A stretch of 64,000 bases of DNA from Desulfuromonadales bacterium (GTDB taxonomy: Bacteria > Desulfobacterota > Desulfuromonadia > Desulfuromonadales > BM103): NCBI GenBank assembly GCA_030145205.1, contig JAQYVZ010000002.1, positions 124,001 to 188,000 of the forward strand, written 5' to 3'. Positions 1 through 8,501 of the stretch are shown here, one piece after another; the first letter of the stretch is position 1, and the number at the start of each line of letters is the position of its first letter. A program made the position numbers and the translations under genes. Below the pieces are notes generated by a model. That model searched no databases, was not told the DNA's origin, and worked only from the letters and a program-made list of their open reading frames with translations.

Positions 1-684
1 ACTTTTGAACCGGGCAACCTCTTCGCTGATATCACAGCGATCAGCAAAGACCGCAATCTCCTGGGCGACGCGCTGTGGGTCAAGTTCGAGATTCGCCGGC
101 AAGCGTTCCAGACGCTCTTTCAGCCGATCCTGCCATTCCAGAGGAACCTGTGGCGCCCGGGCCAGGACGTCACCCAACAGGGATTCGGCGACGTCAAGCC
201 GTTCAGCAATATCGCGACAGGTCTCTTCACCCTCAACTCGCCGCATCTCAAGATGCTGCCCCAGCGCAAGCTGTAGGGCCTGATCCAGACATTCGCCGAG
301 CAAGGCATCATCGATTTCAACCTCCCGAACCTGAATAACATCTTTCTGGCTCGCCAGGTATTCCGTTGTAACACCGCCCTCGATTTGCAACTCCCGCTGT
401 AATTCCACAAACAGGTCATGATAGGTCCGAGCCAGGTCATGATTCAAGACCGGTACGGATTGCGCCTCACCTGTTAACTCGAAGTTGATAAAAACATCGA
501 TCTTGCCGCGCCGCAAGACTTTGCCGACCTGCTTACGCAAACCATTTTCGAACGCCATAACACTACGCGGCAGCTTGACCGAAATGTCAGCGTAGCGATG
601 ATTGACGGCCCTGACTTCGACAGACACAGCCAGACTGTCCCGACGGACCTCTCCCTTACCGTAACCGGTCATGCTATGCATCAT
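1..684 (-). CDS. yicC: YicC family endoribonuclease-like protein, 3' end outside window
   Basis: Translated by hand, because the frame stays open to the left edge: 228 codons with no stop, starting MMHSMTGYGKGE, which matches the YicC N-terminal signature. The last residues present include ADRCDISEEVARF, a conserved block of the C-terminal DUF1732-type domain, so roughly 60 residues are missing. YicC proteins are stress-related endoribonuclease-like factors acting on RNA in the cytoplasm (family knowledge). The start could be the ATG at 684, 681 or 672. It overlaps the end of the upstream broken gene by 11 bases, which suggests translational coupling at the tail of the heptose operon. Confidence 0.9.
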   Translation of the reverse strand, partial: MMHSMTGYGKGEVRRDSLAVSVEVRAVNHRYADISVKLPRSVMAFENGLRKQVGKVLRRGKIDVFINFELTGEAQSVPVLNHDLARTYHDLFVELQRELQIEGGVTTEYLASQKDVIQVREVEIDDALLGECLDQALQLALGQHLEMRRVEGEETCRDIAERLDVAESLLGDVLARAPQVPLEWQDRLKERLERLPANLELDPQRVAQEIAVFADRCDISEEVARFKS

Positions 685-1237
685 AAGTCGGCCCTTTCTG
701 TGCGCTGAGAGTTGTTTTCATGTAAACTTCGACAAAATTACGGGACAGGCTCCGGGCAAAGTCGCGACTCTCACGGAACGGTGAAGCAAACGAGGCTATC
801 ACGATCACGCCATTCTTCTCAAGCACCGATGCCAGATGACCCGCCCGGCGGATATGCCGATCAACATCTTCGGGCGTAAAACCGACTGTCGGGAACAGTG
901 GTCGAATGTCATGACTGTCCAGTCTTTCGATCTTCAACCGTTCTTTTTCGAGTTGTTTGAACACGGCGTTCGCCAGCTGTTTTTTGCCAGACGCCGGCAA
1001 TCCGGTAAACCAGACCACGAAGGCCGGCACATCCCGCTTACCGAAATGCAGTTTTTGCCAGACGCGCTCGCGTACGAAGTAGAGCGCCATCTTCGCAAAG
1101 ACTTCGAGAAGGCCGACCGTCAAGGCCAGGGCAATCTCTCCGGTAAACACAAACACGATCACCGCCGTGGTGATCGTCGCCAGGGTCCTCTAGGAGATCG
1201 CCTTGAAGATTGACCGGCTGCGACTTTCATACTGCAT
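674..1237 (-). pseudogene. DUF2061-CysC (adenylylsulfate-kinase-like) gene with in-frame stop
   Basis: From the ATG at 1237 the frame reads MQYESRSRSIFKAIS, then a TAG stop (1192-1190), then RTLATITTAVIVFVF. In the DUF2061 membrane domain this position is normally Trp (KAISWRT), so one TGG-to-TAG change would explain the stop. Downstream is a CysC-like P-loop kinase with an altered Walker A (GLPASGKK; the usual Ser/Thr after Lys is Lys). It ends abruptly at VEVYMKTTL plus about ten residues, without the usual C-terminal RDPKGLY and IDDPYE blocks. Both a nonsense codon and a missing C-terminus argue for decay. A GTG at 1162 could re-initiate a shortened product, so residual expression is not excluded. 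Confidence 0.75.
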
Positions 1238-1268
1238 AATTCAATGAATCCTGAGAAAGAATGGTCTT

Positions 1269-1868
1269 CTATTGCGCGGTATTGTCTTCTCCTCTACCCA
1301 AAATCAGATCGGCTGCTGCAGTCAGATCGTCAACCACCGGGGTCGACTCGGCAAACTCATCCAGGCGGCCCTGCTCAATCTGGCCGTATCCCGTCCGTAC
1401 CAGCGCTGACCGGCAACCCGCCCGCACACCAGCCTCGACGTCAGCCCGTTTGTCGCCGACAATCCAGGAACCCTGCAGGTCAAGGGCGTGCTCAGATGCA
1501 GCTTGCAGCAGCATACCGGGTTCACCTTTGCGACAATCACAGGTTCTCCGGTACTCGCCCTGTCCCTGGGTAGGATGATGGGGGCACATGTAAAACGCAT
1601 CGACTCGCGCCCCGGATGCCCGCAACAGTTCCTGAATATGGAGATGCAGCCGGTCGACATCCTGAGGTGAGTAATAGCCCCGCGCGACACCCGACTGGTT
1701 GGTGACCACAATCACCAGGTAACCGGCCTCGTTGAAACGTTTGATTGCCGCCGGGACACCTTCGATAAAATCAAACTCCTCGATCCTGTACAGATAATCC
1801 TTCTCGACGTTGATGGTGCCGTCCCGGTCGAGAAAAATGGCCTTGCGCATCCCCTCGTCGCTGTTCAC
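1269..1868 (-). CDS. gmhB: D-glycero-beta-D-manno-heptose 1,7-bisphosphate 7-phosphatase
   Basis: HAD-family phosphatase of 199 residues that removes the 7-phosphate during ADP-heptose synthesis in the cytoplasm. Visible motifs: the FLDRDGTIN nucleophile loop near the N-terminus, VVTNQSG (motif II), a zinc-binding stretch with CPHHP and CDCRKGEPGM, and VGDKRADVEAG (motif III/IV). Length is normal for GmhB. The start is taken as the GTG at 1868, which overlaps the hldE stop as GTGA; an internal ATG six codons later is also possible. It follows hldE directly in the operon and supplies the substrate for the HldE adenylyltransferase domain. Confidence 0.95.
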   Translation of the reverse strand: MNSDEGMRKAIFLDRDGTINVEKDYLYRIEEFDFIEGVPAAIKRFNEAGYLVIVVTNQSGVARGYYSPQDVDRLHLHIQELLRASGARVDAFYMCPHHPTQGQGEYRRTCDCRKGEPGMLLQAASEHALDLQGSWIVGDKRADVEAGVRAGCRSALVRTGYGQIEQGRLDEFAESTPVVDDLTAAADLILGRGEDNTAQ

Positions 1869-3343
1869 GACCGATCCTCACGACATTGCGCCAGAATCCT
1901 GTCAATGATCCCGGTGGTCGATTTGCCATCGACAAAGGTGATCAGCTCAACCCGGCCACCATAGCTCTCAACCAGTTCTCGGCCGACCACCGTCTCTGGC
2001 GTATAGTCACCGCCCTTGACCAGGACATCAGGGCGCAACACCTCAAGTAGCTGCAGCGGCGTATCTTCGTCGAAAACGACGACATAATCGATACATCCGA
2101 GGGCCGCCAAAACATGTGACCGCTCCTCCTGGTTGATCAAGGGACGGCTCTCCCCCTTCAACCGCTTGATCGACGCATCCGAGTTCAGACCGAGCACGAG
2201 CAGGTCACCCAACCGGCGAGCGGCCTGCAAATACTTGACATGGCCAACATGCAGCAGATCGAAGCAGCCGTTGGTGAAAACAATCTTTCGCCCAGCCTGA
2301 CGCTGCTTTTCGAGAATCTCTCCCAGTTCGTTCCGGTTCCGGATCTTCCGGTCCGCCTCGGACGGGGGCTCGTTCGCTGCTGTCAGGATCTCTGTGCAGG
2401 TGACCGTCGAGGTTCCGATTTTGCCAACAACCACGCCGGCGGCGAGGTTGGCCATCTCTGCCGCTGCATTGAAGCCAAGACCGGCTCCCAAGGCCGCGCC
2501 AAACACGGCAATGACCGTATCCCCGGCACCGGAGACGTCATAAACTTCGCGCGCCTGCGCTTGCAGGTGGGTGACGCCCTCCTCCCGGAACAAGCTCATT
2601 CCCTCTTCGCTGCGGGTGATCAGTAATGCGTCGAGAGACAGGTCGCGGCGCATCTCGGTGCCCAAAGCGACAATGGCGTCTTCCGAGTCCAGCACGCGCC
2701 CGGAAGCCTCACTCGCTTCCTTGCGGTTCGGCGTAATGACTGCGGCGCCAGAATACCTGGAGTAATCATACCCTTTGGGATCCGCCAGAGCCGGAATCTT
2801 CCTGGAACGGGCGAGATCAATAAACTGACGTAGAAGCTCATCGGGCAGGGAGCCTTTGCCGTAGTCGGACAGAATGACGGCCTGGACGCCATTATCAAGT
2901 AACGCCGCGTACCGGTTTAACATCGCCTCGGCAATGGCACCGCAAACATCCTGGCGACTTTCCCGGTCAACCCTGATCATCTGCTGGCCGGTCGCGACAA
3001 TCCGGGTTTTGCGGCTGGTGACACGGCCCTCGTCGACAAGAACTCCCGACAGGTCGATCCCCTTCGCGGCCAACAGCATTTTGATCTGTTCGCCATCCGC
3101 ATCATCACCCAGTACACTGATAACCTTAACCTGGCATCCCAGGGTCGCCAGGTTATTGACAACGTTGCCGGCACCGCCCAGGCGAAGCTCTTCACGGGCG
3201 ACATCCACAATCGGCACCGGTGCCTCCGGCGAGACCCGTTCGGTCTTCCCCCAGAGATACTCATCCAGCATCAGGTCGCCAACCACCAGCACCGTCGCAT
3301 TCGACAGCGCACCTACCGCAGTTTTCACATCAAACCGAGTCAT
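1865..3343 (-). CDS. hldE: Bifunctional heptose 7-phosphate kinase / heptose 1-phosphate adenylyltransferase
   Basis: A 492-residue two-domain protein. Residues about 1-320 are a PfkB-type sugar kinase (LGGAGNVVNNLATLG near the start; the YDVSGAGDTVIAVF catalytic block near 265). The C-terminal part is a cytidylyltransferase-type domain with FTNGCFDLLHVGH and a later VKGGDY block. It makes heptose 1,7-bisphosphate and, after GmhB, ADP-heptose. The ATG at 3343 overlaps the upstream stop (TAATG) and the stop overlaps gmhB, so gmhA, the next gene, hldE and gmhB form a tightly coupled unit. Confidence 0.97.
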   Translation of the reverse strand: MTRFDVKTAVGALSNATVLVVGDLMLDEYLWGKTERVSPEAPVPIVDVAREELRLGGAGNVVNNLATLGCQVKVISVLGDDADGEQIKMLLAAKGIDLSGVLVDEGRVTSRKTRIVATGQQMIRVDRESRQDVCGAIAEAMLNRYAALLDNGVQAVILSDYGKGSLPDELLRQFIDLARSRKIPALADPKGYDYSRYSGAAVITPNRKEASEASGRVLDSEDAIVALGTEMRRDLSLDALLITRSEEGMSLFREEGVTHLQAQAREVYDVSGAGDTVIAVFGAALGAGLGFNAAAEMANLAAGVVVGKIGTSTVTCTEILTAANEPPSEADRKIRNRNELGEILEKQRQAGRKIVFTNGCFDLLHVGHVKYLQAARRLGDLLVLGLNSDASIKRLKGESRPLINQEERSHVLAALGCIDYVVVFDEDTPLQLLEVLRPDVLVKGGDYTPETVVGRELVESYGGRVELITFVDGKSTTGIIDRILAQCREDRS

Positions 3344-4311
3344 TATTCCTGTCCCTGTCCCATCAATTCAAGAACCGCATGCGCGAACAGCGGGATATTG
3401 ATTTCATGATGGCCGGTAATCTGGTAGCCGCGCCCGGAGCCTGACGTCGGCCGACTGACGACATTCAGGCTGGGGCGATAATGCTGCTGCATATCGAAAT
3501 TGGCCGTCGTAAAGCCATCCACATGATGGCCGAGGTTCTGAGCAATCGACAGAGCCTTGAGGAACACCTCCGGCATAATCACCGCCGAGCCGACATTCAA
3601 CCAGACGCCGTCGCTCAGATCGCTCACGACATCGGCAAGCAACCGGAAATCCCGATAGCTCATTTCACCGACAACAGCGCCTTTGGTCGAAGGATTCTGA
3701 TGGATGATATCCGTCCCAACCGCCACATGCACTGTAATTGGAATCTCATTCTGCACACAGGTGGCCAGCAGACTCTGTTCGGCGTAAGGCAGCTCCCGGC
3801 TCAGGATAGCTTCACCAACCGCCTGACCAAAACCGATACCAGCGGCCATGCCTTCGTCCAGTGCAGAGTTGATCCCTTCTGCAGTTTCGCGGGCGAAACC
3901 GAACTCTCCGGAATGCAGGACATTGCCGACATCCTCAGAAGTTCCGCCGATCATGGCGACCTCGAAGTCATGAATAACGGTGGCTCCATTGACGGCAACC
4001 GCCGTAATCACACCCTCCTCACAAAGTCGCTTGAGAACCGGCTGCAGACCGCACTTGATGACGTGCGCCCCCATAGCAAGCACCACCGGACGTCCCTGCT
4101 GTCTGGCGGCAACCACGGTCGACACGACTTGCCTCAGGTTTTCCGCACCAAGCAGGTTCGGCAGGCTGTCAAAAAACTCCTGAAAGGAGCACCCGGGCTT
4201 CGGCGGTTCAGCAAAATGCTCTTCGACCCGCACCTTGTTGGGGCGATCATGAACCGAGTAGGTTTTAACATTGGAGAGGTCGAGAGGACGGTACTGACGC
4301 TGTTTCATCAT
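3343..4311 (-). CDS. Uncharacterised conserved protein in the heptose operon (Rossmann-like, deoxyhypusine-synthase-like flavour)
   Basis: A 322-residue protein starting MMKQRQYRPLDL at an ATG that shares a base with the gmhA stop (TAATG). The ORF could be read further upstream, but this start fits the coupling. Visible motifs: LAMGAHVIKCGL, VNGATVIHDFE, GGTSEDVG, and a C-terminal NVGSAVIMPEVFLKAL. The glycine-rich alternation suggests a Rossmann-type fold, and the GAHVIKCG/HDFE pattern resembles deoxyhypusine-synthase-like proteins; this is a weak recollection, not a function. Its place between gmhA and hldE, with overlapping ends, ties it to heptose or core metabolism. Confidence 0.75.
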   Translation of the reverse strand: MMKQRQYRPLDLSNVKTYSVHDRPNKVRVEEHFAEPPKPGCSFQEFFDSLPNLLGAENLRQVVSTVVAARQQGRPVVLAMGAHVIKCGLQPVLKRLCEEGVITAVAVNGATVIHDFEVAMIGGTSEDVGNVLHSGEFGFARETAEGINSALDEGMAAGIGFGQAVGEAILSRELPYAEQSLLATCVQNEIPITVHVAVGTDIIHQNPSTKGAVVGEMSYRDFRLLADVVSDLSDGVWLNVGSAVIMPEVFLKALSIAQNLGHHVDGFTTANFDMQQHYRPSLNVVSRPTSGSGRGYQITGHHEINIPLFAHAVLELMGQGQE

Positions 4312-4877
4312 TAGGCTCCCGCAACGAGGCGCTGCTCGATCTCTTTGCACATAATGTGAATGATTGTCAGGTGGGCTTCCTGAATGTGTGGGGTCTCCGT
4401 TGAAGGCACCACCAAGGCCAGATCCGCCTGGGCAGCCATCGGTCCGCCATCCTTGCCCGACAGGCAAAGAGTCCGGCAATCGGCCTGGCGAGCTGACTCC
4501 ATCGCCTGCAAGATATTCTCTGACTGGCCGCTGGTGCTGATTCCCAGGAAGAGATCACCCGGCTGGGCCAAGGCCTCCACCTGACGCGCAAACACCCGAC
4601 CAAAGCCGTAGTCGTTGCCAACTGCAGTCAAAATCGATGTATCAGTCGTCAGAGCGATCGCCGGGATCGCCTTCCGCTCCAACTGAAACCGGCCCACCAT
4701 CTCGGCCGCGAAATGTTGTGCATCAGCCGCAGAGCCGCCATTGCCGGCGATCAGCAATTTACCGCCGTCGCGAAGGACGGTAACAATCGTTTCGATCATC
4801 GCCTCGATCGCATCAGCACAGTCGTCCGAGACCGCCCGGATTACGGCGACATGGTCCTTTAGATAAGCTTCAATCAT
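4311..4877 (-). CDS. gmhA: Phosphoheptose isomerase (sedoheptulose 7-phosphate isomerase)
   Basis: A 188-residue SIS-domain protein that converts sedoheptulose 7-phosphate to heptose 7-phosphate, the first committed step to ADP-heptose. Visible motifs: LLIAGNGGSAADAQHFAAE near residues 40-60, ALTTDTSILTAVGNDYG, and LGISTSGQSENI. The C-terminal EAHLTIIHIMCKEIEQ helix is typical of GmhA. It overlaps the upstream kinase-like gene by 8 bases and shares a base with the next gene. Confidence 0.96.
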   Translation of the reverse strand: MIEAYLKDHVAVIRAVSDDCADAIEAMIETIVTVLRDGGKLLIAGNGGSAADAQHFAAEMVGRFQLERKAIPAIALTTDTSILTAVGNDYGFGRVFARQVEALAQPGDLFLGISTSGQSENILQAMESARQADCRTLCLSGKDGGPMAAQADLALVVPSTETPHIQEAHLTIIHIMCKEIEQRLVAGA

Positions 4878-5667
4878 ATGTCACCTCACTTTGATCGCCC
4901 TGCAATGCAAGCAGATGGCCGATCAACATCGAAAGATAATAAACGTCCATGCCAAACAAGGTCGGAAAACGACTCTTTGCCAAGCCTGCCAGCCATCTGT
5001 AGCGTCGGCCCATAAGGAGCAACCGCTGGACACGCCCTTTAGCCTCGGCAACCTGATCGTAGGCCTCGAGAAGGCCGCGATAATCTACGATTAATCGCTT
5101 TGACCTCGACAAAGAAATTAAAAAAACAAGAATATCCCTGAACTGCATCTCTTCGCAATATTTTTTCGGGATAATCTCTTCGAAGTCAAACAAGCAAATC
5201 TGGCCATCTTTGACTGCAAAGTTACGTATTTGTGCACCACCATGTGCGTGGCCACTGTTATGCAGTTCAGCCAGGTGGCGTATTGCTTGCTGTAAGTAAT
5301 CGTTCGCCAGATCAGGGTTACGTTTCGCAAATCCTTTCAGAGTCATGCCACAATCTGACATGATGAAATAGTCGTCATTGAAAAATAGAACCTTGGGGAC
5401 GTTCAGACCAAGGTCAGCAAGCTTGATAAGCTTTTTTGGCTCATACGCTGATGATTTTCGCACATTGGTCGTTGGAGCCAGTATCTTCAAGCGAAGTATT
5501 TTTAACAAAAACCGCTGGACAAGCCGCATCAGCTTCCTGCGCACCAATCGATCGCTGACTCGGCGTTTCAGAAAATAAACTTCACCATCACAGCTCAAGC
5601 GGGTCACTTTATCAGGAAACTGAGCGCCGACATCCGACAGGTTGAAATACTTCTCGATCTCAGTCAT
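4870..5667 (-). CDS. LPS-core kinase-like protein with Gly in place of the catalytic Asp
   Basis: The ATG at 5667 (MTEIEKYFNLSD) is preferred over a longer reading that would run far into kdkA; it still overlaps the kdkA stop by 8 bases. The 265-residue product has the small-kinase layout of the Kdo/WaaP group: YFLKRR (Lys region, near 33), FIMSDCG hinge (near 101), an HxD-like loop reading HGGAQIRN (142-149) and FDFEE (160-164) as the metal-binding Asp. The loop has Gly where the catalytic Asp normally sits. Some members of this superfamily may naturally carry this form, so activity is uncertain. Placement between kdkA and gmhA supports a role in inner-core modification. Confidence 0.8.
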   Translation of the reverse strand: MTEIEKYFNLSDVGAQFPDKVTRLSCDGEVYFLKRRVSDRLVRRKLMRLVQRFLLKILRLKILAPTTNVRKSSAYEPKKLIKLADLGLNVPKVLFFNDDYFIMSDCGMTLKGFAKRNPDLANDYLQQAIRHLAELHNSGHAHGGAQIRNFAVKDGQICLFDFEEIIPKKYCEEMQFRDILVFLISLSRSKRLIVDYRGLLEAYDQVAEAKGRVQRLLLMGRRYRWLAGLAKSRFPTLFGMDVYYLSMLIGHLLALQGDQSEVTYD

Positions 5668-6406
5668 TCCGTGTCCGTACCCCAGCATAACCAACCAACA
5701 ACAGCTTCCATTCATCCATCGAAAAAGCAAATTCAGTGACCTGGCTGTCAATCTTCCGCAACGAGCGCAACAAGCGGTTCAGGGTCATCTCCTGCCAATT
5801 GCCCGGCGAACGCAATGCGCCACGATCAAAATCGATCAAAAAGACCGAATTGTCCGAATCAATTAAAATATTGCGGGCATTCATGTCGGCGTGATACACA
5901 CCATGTAAATGAAAGGATTTGAGGGTGGTGCCAATCCGGCTCCAGGCTTCACTTTCCAAAGAGCCGTGCTGCAATCGATCTGCAAGAGTCATGCAGTCAG
6001 GGAGTCGTTCAGTAATCAAATCACCACGATAGAAAAGACCACTGGGCCTGTAAACTGCGGCAACCGGTCGGGGCACAGGTAATCCACAGGAAAAGAGTTC
6101 GGCAAGCAAACGCCATTCCCGGAACATCCGGCTATTTTCTGGATTGGCACCAAAATAGAGGTCATCGGCCAACCGGCTGATCCAACCGCCTCTGCGAAAA
6201 TGACGTAGCACCCAGTCCCGGCCTTGGTCTTGAAAAAACCAAGCCGTGCCGCGGCCGACAGCATCACCAACCAGCCGGGACTCATTGGCCAACCATTCCG
6301 GGTCAAACAGGTCGAGGCACGGTTTAGCGATCAGTCGCGGATCGAAGAGGATTATCGCAGAACCTTCTTTGACGACTTCGGATTTATTACCAAATGACAA
6401 AGCCAC
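5660..6406 (-). CDS. kdkA: 3-deoxy-D-manno-octulosonic acid (Kdo) kinase
   Basis: A 248-residue KdkA-type kinase that phosphorylates Kdo of the inner core at the cytoplasmic face. Visible: VLRHFRRGG (Lys region, near 66), GDLITERLPDC, the catalytic loop HADMNARN (172-179) and FLIDFDRG (189-196). Both catalytic Asp residues are intact. The GTG start at 6406 follows GGAG with 6-base spacing. The first 13 bases overlap the divergent waaC start, so its promoter must lie within waaC or beyond. It heads the minus-strand heptose operon. Confidence 0.92.
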   Translation of the reverse strand: MALSFGNKSEVVKEGSAIILFDPRLIAKPCLDLFDPEWLANESRLVGDAVGRGTAWFFQDQGRDWVLRHFRRGGWISRLADDLYFGANPENSRMFREWRLLAELFSCGLPVPRPVAAVYRPSGLFYRGDLITERLPDCMTLADRLQHGSLESEAWSRIGTTLKSFHLHGVYHADMNARNILIDSDNSVFLIDFDRGALRSPGNWQEMTLNRLLRSLRKIDSQVTEFAFSMDEWKLLLVGYAGVRTRND

Positions 6407-7467
6407 TTAATACTCCGCCTCAAACTCTCTGCATTCTCAGGCTTTCTGCCATCGGGGACGTCAGTCACGTTTTGCCGACACTGCGCGTCCTGCAGCGCAA
6501 CTGGCCCGAGACTGAAATCACCTGGATTATAGGCAAAACCGAATTGGCCCTCGTGAAGGACATCCCCGGCATCGAGTTTATCGTTTATGACAAATCCTGT
6601 GGATGGAAAGCACTGCTTGACCTGAAGAAGGCCCTCAGGGGCAGGCAATTTGAACTTCTGCTGAACCTCCAAGCCTCACTACGCGCCAGTTTGGCCAGCC
6701 TGACAATAAAGTCACCTTATAAACTCGGCTTTGATCGCCAACGCGCCCGTGGATTACAGTGGCTTTTCACCAACAACCAGATCGCAACCGTCCCGCACCA
6801 GCACGTTCTGGACAGCTTTCTCGAATTCCCCAAAGCCCTCGGACTGGCCACCTCGGAGATCGCCTGGAATCTTCCGATACCCGATTCGGCACGGGTCAAA
6901 GCAAAAGAGCTGCTTACATGCAAGCAGCCTTTCATGGCGATCAACCCCTGTTCCAGTGTCCGAGCCCATAACTTCCGCAATTGGGACGTCACATCATACG
7001 CTAAAATCATCGATTTTGCTTCAGAAAAATACGGATTAAACACGGTCCTGACTGGCGGGCCATCCGCCATGGAACGGGACTATGCCGAGCAGATCGTAGC
7101 GGCGTCCACACATAAGCCATGCAACCTGGTCGGCCGGACCAACCTCAAAGAGCTCTTGGCGGTCCTGGATGAAGCCGTTGTTGCAATCGCCCCGGATACC
7201 GGCCCAGCCCACCTGGCCAACGCGGTCGGGACACCGGTGATCGGTCTATATGCCAGCTCCAACCCGAACCGGACAGGCCCTTACCTGAACCGGGAGTTGA
7301 CGGTCAACTGCTATCCGCAGGCAGTCTATGAAGAGCTCGGGAAAGGCGTGGCAGAAGTCCGATGGGGACAGCGGGTCAGGAACCCGGCAGTTATGGAAAT
7401 AATCCAACCTGAGGACGTTCAAAAGAAGCTAACCGTCGCTCTTGAACGACAAGCACCTGACGCCTAA
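6394..7467 (+). CDS. waaC: LPS heptosyltransferase I (GT9 family)
   Basis: A 357-residue GT9 glycosyltransferase that adds the first heptose to Kdo. Visible: LRLSAIGDVSHVLPTL at the N-terminus, WIIGKTE, NPCSSVRAHNFRNW, LTGGPSAMERDYAEQI and the C-terminal APDTGPAHLANAVGTPVIGLYA. The opening motif SAIGD and the charge pattern suit WaaC better than WaaF, and a separate WaaF-like gene is present at 19972-21042. The ATG at 6394 lacks a convincing Shine-Dalgarno. Its leader must lie inside kdkA, which runs the opposite way. Confidence 0.9.
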   Translation: MTKPLNTPPQTLCILRLSAIGDVSHVLPTLRVLQRNWPETEITWIIGKTELALVKDIPGIEFIVYDKSCGWKALLDLKKALRGRQFELLLNLQASLRASLASLTIKSPYKLGFDRQRARGLQWLFTNNQIATVPHQHVLDSFLEFPKALGLATSEIAWNLPIPDSARVKAKELLTCKQPFMAINPCSSVRAHNFRNWDVTSYAKIIDFASEKYGLNTVLTGGPSAMERDYAEQIVAASTHKPCNLVGRTNLKELLAVLDEAVVAIAPDTGPAHLANAVGTPVIGLYASSNPNRTGPYLNRELTVNCYPQAVYEELGKGVAEVRWGQRVRNPAVMEIIQPEDVQKKLTVALERQAPDA

Positions 7468-7550
7468 AAAACGGGGCGAGCAAGGTCTGTCCGGCCTTGC
7501 AAAGCCAAGTGTTAGATGATAGCAGAATGATCCGGATGTAACACGCAAAA

Positions 7551-7565
7551 AGGAGAATAGAAATC
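7551..7565 (+). promoter_or_regulatory. AGGAG ribosome site with 7-base spacing to an ATC codon
   Basis: AGGAG at 7551-7555 is followed after 7 bases by ATC (7563-7565), in frame with the downstream kinase. The preceding in-frame stop is TAA at 7539. There is no ATG, GTG or TTG in this frame until 7671, although the intervening 36 codons read like protein. The same AGGAG-N7-ATC layout occurs before the kinase at 15719-16420. Confidence 0.5.
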
Positions 7566-8393
7566 TTTACCAATCATTGGGGCATCATCGATAACAATTA
7601 CACCCGTTACAGCCTTCGCGGGTTTAAACTCATCGTATGGAAAGACCTGCCCAAAAATGAGTTTATTGAATTGTGCTGTCATCTTTCGGAAGGGAAAGAC
7701 GTCCCCTGCACAGCAAGGGTTAAGAGTTCCAAGCTCGCACGAGTGCATCGCCTTGAATTCAACCATAAAGTTTATTTCCACAAGGACTTTCTACCACGCA
7801 ACTTCTGGGAACCCATAAAGGACGTTTTCAAAGGAACGCGGGCAGAAAGAACATTCAGGGGGCACCGTTTACTCGAAGAAAACGGATTTGGAACCCCGCG
7901 AGTGGTCGTCGCCGGGAAAAAGGGATCGGCCAACTTCATCGTCACAGAATCCATGATAGCCCAACAGGGCGGCCGCGATTACTGGCTGGCATCCTTTCCG
8001 GGGCCCAACGCCTCAGGGGCAGTTCTTAAAACCAAAAGAAGCCTGCTTCAAGATTTGGGACAGACCGTTGGTCAACTGCATGCGGCAGGCATCTTCCATG
8101 GGGACCTGCGCCTGAACAACATGGGGATCGATAGCAAAACACCCGGAGAATGGCATTTCGAATTTATTGACAATGAGCGAACACGGCAATTCAGGCAACT
8201 CCCAGACGCAAGAAGACTAAAAAACCTGGCCCAGCTCTGCCTTTCAATGACCCACCTGACCACCCGAACGGATCGTCTCAGGTGTTTCAATGCTTACCTT
8301 ATGGAAAACCCTGAGATGAAGGACCAAAAGGCGCTGTGGATCCAGCGCATTTCAAACCTCCTCTCCAGGCGCTCTGAGAAAAAAAAATCTTAA
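7563..8393 (+). CDS. LPS core kinase (WaaP/InaA type) with probable ATC start
   Basis: A 276-residue kinase if begun at the ATC at 7563, or 240 residues from a TTG at 7671 that has no Shine-Dalgarno. The extra N-terminal segment (WGIIDNNYTRYSLRGF, WKDLPKNEF) is protein-like and leads into TARVKSSKLARVHRLEF and VYFHKDFL (Lys region), as expected for this fold. The catalytic loop FHGDLRLNN (near 178-186) and FIDNERT (near 205) are intact. It probably phosphorylates a core sugar; the substrate is unknown. It follows waaC after about 95 bases and precedes a phosphatase-like gene. Confidence 0.82.
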   Translation: MFTNHWGIIDNNYTRYSLRGFKLIVWKDLPKNEFIELCCHLSEGKDVPCTARVKSSKLARVHRLEFNHKVYFHKDFLPRNFWEPIKDVFKGTRAERTFRGHRLLEENGFGTPRVVVAGKKGSANFIVTESMIAQQGGRDYWLASFPGPNASGAVLKTKRSLLQDLGQTVGQLHAAGIFHGDLRLNNMGIDSKTPGEWHFEFIDNERTRQFRQLPDARRLKNLAQLCLSMTHLTTRTDRLRCFNAYLMENPEMKDQKALWIQRISNLLSRRSEKKKS

Positions 8394-8501
8394 CTTGCAT
8401 ATAAAACGAAAAAAAGCTATACGCCACAATCACATGATTAGGCAGCAATGAAAACCAATTGCGCATTGGCTGGATAATTTCAAACTAAAAGAGATAAAAA
8501 A

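Noticed and set aside
1190-1192. TAG read as pyrrolysine or another recoded residue
   Set aside because: The conserved residue at this place is Trp, the rest of the gene is also degraded, and no pyl-type genes are in the window.
4311-4479. Longer N-terminus (to 4479) for the gene between gmhA and hldE
   Set aside because: It would overlap gmhA by about 170 bases and the added residues are not protein-like; the TAATG junction at 4311 is a better start.
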